DNA of 64,000 nucleotides. Source: Perca fluviatilis (taxonomy: Eukaryota > Chordata > Actinopteri > Perciformes > Percidae). The notes beneath the pieces are model-generated. The model did no database searches, was not told the origin of the DNA, and saw nothing but the letters and a program-made list of their open reading frames with translations. The stretch lies in assembly GCF_010015445.1 (NCBI RefSeq), contig NC_053129.1, positions 19,978,249 to 20,042,248 of the forward strand. The letters run 5' to 3'. Numbering within the stretch: the stretch's first letter is position 1; the number at the start of each line of letters is the position of its first letter. Positions 32,880 to 61,100 of this stretch are shown piece after piece. A program made the translations under genes and the position numbers.

Positions 32880-33500
32880 TGTCGAAAAAAGTCATAAAAA
32901 GTCATAGTTTAGTATGTCGAAAAAAGTCATAAAAAGTAATTGTATAGTATGTCATAAAAAGTCATGACAAAAGTCATAGAATAGTATACAATAAATTTGT
33001 AAAAAAAAGTCATAGTAAATCATGCCATAAAAAGTCATAGTATGTCACAAAAATGTCAAAAAAGGAGGCCAGGGCAGCTAACCTCTTTGAGCGTGTGCCC
33101 CATGTACCAATGCTCAGTCCTTACCGCAGTGGTTCGGGTTCAGTTCCAACCTGCAGCCCTTTGCTGCCTGTCATCCCCCAAAAAAATAATCTCTTAATAA
33201 TAAATAAATAATAAAAAATGTCATAGTATAGTATGTCATAAAAAGTCATAAAAAAGTCATAGTAAAGTTAGTACACAAATGTCATAAAAAGGTCACAGTA
33301 TAGTATCTCATAAAAAAAACCATATATGTCATAGTATATTATTTTATAAAAGCCATAAAATTCATAGAAACATGTCATAAAAAATACATAAAATGTTGTG
33401 TCCTGAAAAATGTCCTAAAAGTCTGTATATTATAAAAATATAAAAATGTCATAGTATAGTAAGCCATAAAAAGTCATAAAAGTATAGTATAGTATTTAAT
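32880..33500. repeat. Right edge zone of the minisatellite
   Basis: Monomers revert to the GTCATAAAAAGTCATAGTAT form seen at the left edge, become irregular, and fade out near 33500. A SINE-like fragment is inserted at about 33061. Confidence 0.7.
33061..33225 (+). mobile_element. Degraded tRNA-derived SINE fragment
   Basis: Carries a B-box-like GGTTCAGTTCC and the family body CAGCCCTTTGCTGCCTGTCAT, then an A/T-rich tail of AATAAATAAAT units. The body matches the SINE in slc22a16 intron 4 (GCCTTTGCTGCATGTCAT) but is more diverged, and the A-box is not clear. It lies inside the right edge of the array. Confidence 0.65.
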
Positions 33501-34826
33501 AAAAAAACAAACTGCATTAAGAGTCTTATATTATGTATGATGAAAAGACAGGACTATGTGCAAATAAAGAAGGGAAACAGATTAAGGTAGAATATGACAA
33601 GTTTCATCAAAATAATATTTTTTTTTCAGAGGATAGGTTCTGTTTTCCTGACTACAGCAAGGAAGGTAATTAACTTCACAACTGGGGAGCCAGAAGTAAC
33701 ATGAGTCGTCGTTGGGTGGAGTAACAGACTGCTCTGTTAGTAGCTGCCTATCAATCTGATGTGTGTAGCAGCTTGGGAGATTTTAGGCAGGTTGAGAATG
33801 AGTTAGGATGCAGCATTCCTGATGGGCTGGCTATCACAAACTTCTTCTTACAGGTTTATCACACAAAAAACAAGCAAAGCAGAGACAATAGCTGCAACAG
33901 TTTAGGACATTTATTTTGAAGACTGTGAAATGATGGACTGCATTAGTTGTTGTTAACAAGTTTTCAGCTGTTGATATAAACCCATTCTAAACAACCTTAA
34001 AATACCAAGAATAGTTTCATAGCCGCCAGAAACCAAAATGATCAAGTTATTAAACATCTTTTTTCCTTCCTGAGAATCTTATCTGGAATGCAAATGAATA
34101 CAAAATAATAAATTAAACTGGCAAAAAAGGAAACACTGAACACAAACCAGGACAATGTAAAGGTACAGGCAATGGAGATTAGTATAGTACAGTAAACCAC
34201 ATCTTATCTTATGGTTACTTTTAACTGGATTATTTGTACATGAGTGAGGAAAATGTGTACTTTGAATAGCTCCTGGATGATTAGAAATTAGTGTTAGCTA
34301 GGATTGGTAACACTTTCATGGTGATATTTTGAGAGAAAACAAATCCTTAAACAGTAACATGTTTCTATTTGAAATGAAAGGAAATTAGTATCCAGTTTTG
34401 TGACCAAATCCCTCATTTTGCTGCAGAATTTCAGGAAAAGTCACTTACAAAAAGTGCAGTATATTTATACAGTTTTGTAATGCATCGCAGTAGAAACACT
34501 GGTATTTGGCAAACTCAATCTTTTAAACTTTGGATTAAACAAACTACGCTCGATAAATTCTTTTAAGTATTTGACTCAACAGATGACCTGTCCCAAATAA
34601 TTAATCTATGCTAAAATACAATGCTGGTTTGGTCAAACTCAATCATTCACGCACACACAGTTGGAATTCTTTGAATTCATAATTGAGTGCTTACTGTCTA
34701 CCCTCATTTATACCTAATAATATCTTACAAATTAAACAAAATGTTATAGACCAATACTATAACAACTGACTTGCTTATGTCACAACTCCACCAGCTGTGT
34801 GCAGAGGTTTGCCAGTTACTGGAACT
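33501..34826. other. Intergenic DNA between minisatellite and ust
   Basis: AT-rich single-copy-looking sequence with no recognised gene or element. It lies downstream of ust, beyond its likely polyadenylation site. Confidence 0.55.
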
Positions 34827-35284
34827 GGGCATTTCCACCAAATGCAGAACGTCTGCGGACCGGCTCCGCTGCGTGTCATCTCCGTGCTCCGCCATCCGTC
34901 AATACCCACCAGGCCACGACTGACAGCTGTAGTCACAAGGACCCACGAGATCTCGCGAATTCACGTAGAATAGAACCACAAAACCAACAACAGTTTGTTT
35001 CCATCCAGAGGAAAATTAACCGGATGTTTTATTTTGTTTCTGTGCTCGACTTCCTGTCCCGCACTATCTGCCGTGTGCTGAATTGCTGCGGAGTTCTCCG
35101 GCAAAAATAGAAGCTCTGCGTATCTGCTGCGGAGGGCTGAGGATCGCCGGAGTTGTGCCGGAGTCAGAACGCAGCCGTTCTGAAGTCAGTGGAAATACAC
35201 ACACTGACTTTAATGGAAACCTAATGACTCCGCCGCCGTTCCGGAGCGGATCTGCAGACGTTCCGCAACCGGTGGAAATTGGGG
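34827..35284. mobile_element. Non-autonomous DNA transposon with about 38-bp terminal inverted repeats
   Basis: The left end TTTCCACCAAATGCAGAACG continues as TCTGCGGACCGGCTCCG. The right end on the other strand reads TTTCCACCGGTTGCGGAACG and TCTGCAGATCCGCTCCG. The two arms match at most positions over about 38 bp. The interior is G+C-richer than its surroundings and has no transposase. It resembles a medium-copy repeat common in fish genomes (recognised from memory). Short frames inside it are not genes. No clean target-site duplication was found, so the superfamily is open, with hAT-like most plausible. Confidence 0.7.
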
Positions 35285-35350
35285 GTTAGCAAGGTTTGGC
35301 ACTTACAACAGTCCTAGACAACTAATACAAAAAAGGGGTTTTGGTACTTT

Positions 35351-35356
35351 TTTATT
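35351..35356 (-). promoter_or_regulatory. Candidate polyadenylation signal of ust
   Basis: AATAAA on the minus strand, about 550 bp downstream of the ust stop codon. It is the nearest perfect hexamer I noticed, but 3' UTR length cannot be read from sequence alone. Confidence 0.3.
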
Positions 35357-35902
35357 CGTGTATACCATTTCCCATTCCAGCTTTTAGGACATTAACCCCT
35401 TTCATGGAGTATGAAGCTCTTTCTTGGACTAAGTTTCTGAAGTTTTTGCCTACAGTAAACACCCCCAGCGACCAACATTTCGAATATCATCTTGCACTAA
35501 TCTCTCCTGGAGATAACAGCAATGATGCTTTGTTTTTTACATAAATTAACCCAAAAACAAGCTCAAATTAAAACAAAACTTGAGTCAAGCAAATTGAGCA
35601 TAACATTATTTCCCACTGTCCTTGGTCAATTTTTTAAATAGAGCATTTTGTCCTTCCAATTACTCAACCCTATAGTCCTCAGTGCTGAGTCTGTCATGAT
35701 AGGAGTCTACTGCATATGGAAAACAGAGCCCGTCAAAACACGAGCATCACTATCCACACACCCCTAAACACACCTCACTTTTCTTAGGAATGCTGAAGGA
35801 CGGGGAACGCTCCCCTTTGCCCTCAGGCTGCCTCCTGCTATCTCCAGCCAATTCTAGCCAACAAGCTCTTTCGGGCTACATCCACTGTTCATGAAACAGT
35901 CT

Positions 35903-54749
<18,847 letters not shown>

Positions 54750-55004
54750 CTGCAAAGACAAGAAAGTGTACATGTTAGGATTCTCACATACCCAGAGTAC
54801 AACCACTTAGAAGGACAATTTACGGAAGACTCAAACATCTTAAGCACAAATAGTGAATGGGCATAAACTTCAGTGTAAAGAAGCAGGTATTTGAAATGTA
54901 TGTGTGTGTATGTATCGCCATATTCGTCCATTTGGAATTTTTCAGAAAATATGAAAGATGACGTATCTATTTATAGGTTGAGGAAAAATATCCTACTTCT
55001 TAAA

Positions 55005-55260
55005 AGGTACTCTAAGCGATGTCACACGTTTTTTAGAACGTTTTCCCCTAAACACACTGTAAAAAAAACGCGGCCTCTGTAGACAGCCCAGGGTCCACAC
55101 ACGCCAACAAAAACAAAGTGGTCCAACTTGGACCATACAAATATACACAAACTGTGTTCCAGTGTTCAGCCAATAATGGACAAGAAGGATTGGGGGTTAG
55201 TGCGCTGAAGCACAGAAGGGAGGGGACGGGATGAAGATCAGAAGATCCAAACCATTACGA
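55005..55260. mobile_element. Interspersed repeat fragment
   Basis: Segments such as CTCTAAGCGATGTCACACG and CGCGGCCTCTGTAGACAGCC match a medium-copy repeat I recall from fish genomes. No coding capacity. The ends are approximate. Confidence 0.45.
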
Positions 55261-55269
55261 GAGTTTAAA

Positions 55270-55652
55270 GGTGGGCACCCAAGATTAGTGTTACTAATTT
55301 AGTATCCGACCAAATGTCTCTCCACTTCTGTTCCTGAGTTATAGTGTTGAATAATGGCCAGAAAAGCATTTTAGCAGAACATTATGATGTCAAAGTGAAC
55401 ATGACCTTTTGGATATAAAATGTCACCACTTCAACATTTTAATCCTATTAGACATTTGTGTGAAATGTTGACATAATTAATGTAGGAATTCTTGAGTTAT
55501 GGCCACAAATGCGTTTTGTGAGGTCACAGTTGACCTTTGACCACAAATATGAAACATTTTCACCAGGTGGTCCTGAGATAGCGTATTCACAAGAATGGGA
55601 CAGATGGACATACCTACGGATGGACTCGAACAACTCAAAAATATAATGCCTC
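55270..55652 (+). mobile_element. Interspersed repeat, 5' part (split by L1)
   Basis: Contains CACAGTTGACCTTTGACCAC, CCTATTAGACATTTGTGTGA and the terminal AAAATATAATGCCTC, all typical of a repeat common in percomorph fish (recalled from memory). Its 3' end appears to resume at 56435 as ATGCCTCCGGCC after the L1 insertion. Confidence 0.55.
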
Positions 55653-56385
55653 ATGGGAGCGAGAGCTGAGCCCTGAGGGGAACGTAATTAATTGGGAGAC
55701 AGTTTGGGACAACATTTCCCACTGTTCCAAGAACCAAAATCACCAGCAGATCCATTTCAACATATGCCATAGGACATATCGGACTCCTCAGAAGAGATAC
55801 GTCTCTAAAGTCATTCCCACTCCCTATTGCACGTTCTGTCAACCTGAACAAACTGGAACCTTCCTACACATGGTCTGGGAGTGTGAACAGGTGCATGAGT
55901 TTTGGAATATAACAACATCAATAATATCTGATGTGATAGGATGTTTTGTTACTTAATGACGACTCTAAATTACACCTGCTTGTGAGACAGAAGAAAATTT
56001 GGCTTGCCGACTCAACCGCAACCATAAACATTATAGCTCAACGCTGGCTCCCCCCCCCCACTCGCTTTGTATAAAACAGTGGTTGGTGTTCTTCCTAGAC
56101 ATAGTTATGCTCGAGCTCTCTATAGCAAGGATTAACAAAGCCAAGTCATCGACTACAGACCTATGGAGATACGGAGCAGCACATGTATCGGTCCTGGTGA
56201 CCTCAACATCACAAGAATTAGAAGAGAGCGACTAGGCAAGGTGTGATTTTTTGTTTTCTTGTATTTTGGTTTGTTTTGTTTTCCTCGAGACCGCAGAGGG
56301 TGGGTGAGGGTTTTGGTTCCTGTTCAATTGTATTTATTTGTTCTGTATGTTGTGTGTTCAAAAATATAAAAACAATAAAAAATAT

Positions 56386-56434
<49 letters not shown>
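55653..56434 (+). pseudogene. 5'-truncated L1-type retrotransposon (ORF2 C-terminus and 3' end)
   Basis: Frames read QNHQQIHFNICHRTYRTPQK, then YCTFCQPEQTGTFLHMVWEC (the C-X2-C...H-X4-C motif at the end of L1 ORF2), and after a frameshift VFFLDIVMLELSIARINKAK. The element ends with an AACAATAAAAAATATATC tail that has grown into (AT)n. Frameshifts and the lack of the reverse transcriptase domain make it dead. ATGCCTC occurs at both borders as a probable target-site duplication. Confidence 0.82.

Positions 56435-56436
<2 letters not shown>
56389..56436. repeat. (AT)n microsatellite at the L1 tail
   Basis: About 24 AT units directly after the L1 A-rich end, probably expanded from the retrotransposon tail. 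Confidence 0.93.
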
Positions 56437-56439
<3 letters not shown>

Positions 56440-56835
56440 TCCGGCCTCTCCCATTGACTGTGAACCTGTGAGCAAGATGTTATCATATTTGGGTTTTGAC
56501 GGACATGTTTGCTTGATGAACTTCACTTGTTTTTCTTCTCTTGTATCTTGAAGTTCTGAGAAAGCATTGTTCTTTTTTTTTAAATCATGCCCATTAATCA
56601 AAAGCTTTGTCATCCTTTGCCAAAGTCACCCACAGAAAACAGCATAGTTCTTGTGCATTCCGTCTGAGGACATCACAAAGAGAGTTACAACCTCTTTATA
56701 CAGTATATATATCGAACACTGTAAAGCTATTTTATGAGGGAACAATGGAGTTCATTCAAAGCTGCCCCACACTTAGGATCTGTGCCTGCTTTTTTGCCCA
56801 CTCTCCAAATCCAGGCCCTGGCTTTCAGACAGGTT

Positions 56836-56902
56836 TTTTCTTTGGCCCATCTAGACACACAAAGACGATGCGTCTTTGTTTGTCTGGATGGACCAAAGAA
56901 AA
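56836..56902. repeat. Foldback palindrome, 32-bp arms
   Basis: Arms 56836-56867 and 56871-56902 are complementary at 29 of 32 positions with an ATG spacer. The core is CAAAGACGATGCGTCTTTG. Weaker complementarity extends outward (GCCCCACACT near 56764 against AGTGTGGGGC near 56967), so the whole of about 56755-56985 may be a decayed palindromic element. The 3-nt loop is too small for a typical microRNA precursor. Confidence 0.75.
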
Positions 56903-58105
56903 GGCCGTCAAATATACAGCATTCAGGTAGCTTGCGCAGTAGTGAGGGAAGAAGACAAATTGGAGAGTGTGGGGCGAGTATAACTCTAAAGAGAAAACAT
57001 ATTACATAAGAGAACAATCTCTCATTGTGTCTCTGAAATGTGATCAACACACAGATGAAAATAGCAAGAAACAATGCATGATCACACATGCTGGTTTATA
57101 ACCAGCCAAAGTTTCCCACTTGGCACACACTTAGAGATGTTATTGTATGTTTGTGCTGGAACTGTATTGTATGAATGCGTAAGTACTGTTTATACTTAAG
57201 AAAGTGGTGTGTAAGCTTTAAGTAATTAGCCATACACTGAGCTGCAATCTGCCTCTGTTTGGCTCTGTTACAATATCACACACACACACACATATACACA
57301 CACTGCAGTTATACTGTACAAAACCTGCTTGACTTTCTGTGTGTGATGTGGCTCATTAATTCGTCAGGAGCTGGATGTATAAACCGACACAGCTGCACTA
57401 TCAGCTCACCCTCAGGTGTTTTTTTAGACTCTGTTTTGTCTCTGGCCGCATCTGTCTTTGTCTCTTTTTCATGACTTTATGCAGCTTTCCGGAGGAATGC
57501 TGAGGGGGGTTTGGAGCTCTTCTCCGAATCATCGGAGGTCATGTCAGGGCGAGGATGCAGAGAGGCAGACATCTCTGTTCCTTCCTCTGTCATCCATCAG
57601 GGACAACCACCCCCCACGACCTCCAACCCCTTCCAACCTCCCGTGTGTGCTTCTCATTAGCGTTTTGGATAAGGGATTGGAACTAATTTTTTCCAGGGCA
57701 CGAGGATCGTAAAAGCTGACAGCTGCCGCCCGCCCCCACCACCCACAGAGAGAGGAAAATTAACTTTAAGAGCCACTGTACAGTGTACTGTACTCATCAA
57801 CCCCATTGCTCCCTGATCCACTGTTATAAGTCAGCAAGGAGGATGGCACTGTCATGGCACTCTCTGGCTTAATTAAGAAATATTTAAATTCCAAACAGCC
57901 AACTAAAAGCTGCATTTTTATTGTTCTCAGTGTTTCGATGATTTATTACCAATCTATGGTGTGATAACTTCCCTTTGTCCTCTACACTGCTCCATCTGTT
58001 CGTACAAATACACAAGAATATTATAATTTAACAATGTCCTTGAAACAAATGCAATGCTCCCAGGAAATAGGGGTTCACTGAATGGTTGGATGAGTATTAG
58101 TCTCA

Positions 58106-58153
58106 CTTTGCCAGACCATCCACACGCTGTGGAGCGGAGGAGGGTCTGGCTAG
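58106..58153. mobile_element. Hairpin-ended repeat fragment, reverse copy
   Basis: CTTTGCCAGACC...GGTCTGGCTAG is the reverse complement of the right end of the repeat at 38575-38988. Only the hairpin end is present here. Confidence 0.6.
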
Positions 58154-61100
58154 TTGTTTTTACACCTCTGTTTTTATACACAGATTTGTTTTTAAAAAAA
58201 CAAAACGATTTAAAAAAAAAACTAGACATAACTTGTTAATGAGTGAGCTTTAGAGGTGCTGGTAGGCAGAATTTGTTACATTTTAACAGATCAAGGCAAG
58301 CTATTTCCCTGTGTTCAGTCTTTGTGCTAATAATTAGCCGGCTGCTTGCGTTAGTTTCATATTTAGCATGCAGACGTAACAGTGGTATCAATCTTCTCAT
58401 ATAACTCTCCGTAAGAAAGTGAATAGGTGTATTTCCCTTAATGTCAATATTTTACTATGAATATGTTTGAAAGCAGAACAGCTGGTGGAGAGGTGTGTCA
58501 TTGTGAATCTAGAAAAAGGATTAAGCCTCTAAAAATCCTACGCATTAACAAAATAGTTTCAAACAACAAAACGTCAGGGTTAAGATTTCTGCAAAACAAC
58601 TGTGAACAATGTGGGTGGGGGCTTTTATATGTCTGTGCCAAGGGGCCCATTATCTTATAATCCGTCCATGCCCCAATGGGAAATTGTTAGATTGAACAGT
58701 GCTCTCCACCTTCATCAAAACACCAAAGGAGGGAATATCTTTTGGAAGACTGGTGTTACATTTCTCCAGTACAGTTCTTGTAAAAAGACTTGAAAAATCT
58801 ATGCCAAGGAGCACTGGAACTTTTACTTTATAGGTACTAAGAATACACAAGTCATGAATGGTCAAGTGTAGAAATAGTTAAGTCGGAGAGGGCAAAGGGC
58901 TCACTTAAGAAGTGAAGGAAGAATTCCCAAATTAAACAAAGGTCACCTTTGAACATCCTCATGTTTATGATTTTGATTGAAGGAGAAACTAACCGGAGTA
59001 CGGGTATGCATGGGCCTGTAGCTAAATGGTTAATTGGATTACTGTGTCACAAGATCCATGGACTCGCCCCTTGCTAAGAGCAGCTGCAGAACCATTACTA
59101 AGTACAATTATCTAATCAATACTTCAAGATGAACAACATAAATCAGTAGTGCTTTTAAGTTGTAATCAGTGAATTCTAAAATGATCTATCTATCTAGTCT
59201 ATTTCCCAGAAAATAAAGATATAAATAAATAGAAAATTAAAAAAATAAGAAATAATTTTTTTTTTTTAAAACATCTATAACTGTTAAAGCATGAAGCTTG
59301 TGATATTGTTATACAAGCTGTGCCATTTAGAGATGACAACACACTTTGTAAGTGGGTGTTACTTCCACTCCAACAATAGTTTTTTTTTATTCTGTGTTCA
59401 CTAAATTAAGAAAACCTGTGTGGCTAATAAAAGCACAGTAATGTCTCCACAAATCAACGCATTTTATTTTTTTCTGAACAACACATGCAAGTAATTCAAG
59501 TTAAAAGCTAATACTGTACAAGCTGAAATATGTGATTTATATGGCAGAACAAGATGTGAAACTCTGTGAAGCTGATTATTGCCATAAATGTTCTTTTCTG
59601 CATGAATAAAAAAAATCCAACAGGATCTAATTATTGTGAATCGTGAGGGAACCCATCACTCAAACTCCCTATTTTCCCCACATATTTTAGGACTACAAAC
59701 TAAAACTCTCTCACCACAGCAAGTATCTATCAAACATCTATATCCTTAAAATTGTGTGTGCAGTGCACAGTGAAAAAATTACTCATTGGTTTGTTGTTCA
59801 TTTAGGGGGTTAACTTACAACAACCTGTAAGCTACGTCAGTGACATCCCCGCTTGTAGCTATTTTCGTGGAAATTTGTCTGTCACTATATTTCTGGCTCT
59901 GACACAGGCAGGAAGATGACAGTGCCATTGTTGATCCCGCCTACAAATATCTGATTACCTTGGTTGTTTTTCCATATTCAAATTAAAAAATAAAAATAAA
60001 GTCTGAGATGTGGAAAACATTTCAGAGGTCTGGAACCAAGCAGAGAAAGGGCGAATGCAGAAAGAAATGTGATGTTGAAAAAGTTGCAATTTTGTGTTTT
60101 TAAGCAGAATACTGCCACAGGATTAATCTTCTTTGGCATGGAGGAAAAGAAATGTATTTAATCAATATTGAAAAAAGTTTGGTGATATTTCCTGACAGTT
60201 GATTTCAAACCAAAGAAAACTGTATGGTGTAATGTAGAGATCTCTACATTTGTTTTGGGAATAACCCATCAGGCTTTGACCGAATCATCCCAGAACAATT
60301 CCTTAAGGCTCTGGAATTTTCCCTTTGGAGTTGGCCTGCTTCAGGAATGCTACAGTGAGTTTGGGAATTTCATAAACATATATTTAGAGCATAGACCATT
60401 TCATTTTCTTCGTGAAATTGGCGAGCTAGCTAAGTAGAGCTTAGGAAAGAACACATCCCAGAATAGACCGAGGTGGGAGCGGAAAACCACACAGGAATGG
60501 CTGTTGACAATACGGCCAAAAGGATCGGTGCAGTGTTGAAGTTAAGAGGCCTTCGCTTTGCTGTGGGACACGACTCAAAGCAAAGATGGAAGGTTACAGA
60601 GCTGCTGCTGCCCTGGAATGTTCTACAAGTATGTGAAACCAGATTACAGGTTCCACAGACTGTGAAGACTAAACTCTCTCATCCTTAACCACATCCTGCT
60701 GTAGTTTCTGCATCCACCGCAGACGAAAATGACAGAATGAAAGGTGTGTGCTTACTTCAAATCCCTACACTGACATTCTTATAGGAATATAGAGTGTAGT
60801 TTTTAAATTAAACATGAACAGGATGGATAGACAGCTACACTGTATAGCTAAGGCAGTCTTCACTGCAGTCTAAAATTACATAACTTCTGCCTGATCCAGC
60901 TGTGTGAAACACCCAGTTAAACCAGACACACTCTATGGTTATAGTCCTTACTAAATATTTGTACCATAAAAGAAAGCATATGCAAACAAAGTCAGTGTGT
61001 ATGGGTTACATACAAGCTTTTCTGTGTGTGTTTGTCTGTGAAATGTGTGTGTGTGGTCAGCCAACCCTTTGATTTGGAGTGAGGGAGTGGCCCTCCATTA

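Larger units (their letters stand above)
15301..33500. repeat. 18-kb AT-rich minisatellite array (25/36-bp monomers)
   Basis: The core monomer is GTCATAGTATAGTATGTCGA followed by five more A, giving 25 bp. It is often extended by GTGAT plus about six A, giving 36 bp. Long and short forms are mixed irregularly, with variants TTGA for TCGA, AGCATG for AGTATG, and CGACAAAA for CGAAAAAA. Several hundred monomers run in one orientation. The two edges (about 15301-15600 and 32880-33500) use a simpler variant with GTCATAAAAA. The array is broken by a hAT-like insertion (29486-30546), two Tc1 fragments, five copies of a G-rich retroelement-like piece and a degraded SINE. Because 36 is a multiple of three, long minus-strand reading frames arise by chance; they give only F/Y/L/T/D-rich periodic peptides with no recognisable domain. 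The end points are approximate. Confidence 0.93.

Noticed and set aside
15301..33500. A CRISPR-like array
   Set aside because: The units are directly adjacent with no unique spacers of constant length, and the genome is vertebrate.
34799..35110. A 103-codon plus-strand frame
   Set aside because: It lies within an inverted-repeat transposon and resembles no protein family.
56836..56902. A microRNA precursor
   Set aside because: The loop is only 3 nt and I recognise no mature sequence. It fits a foldback element better.
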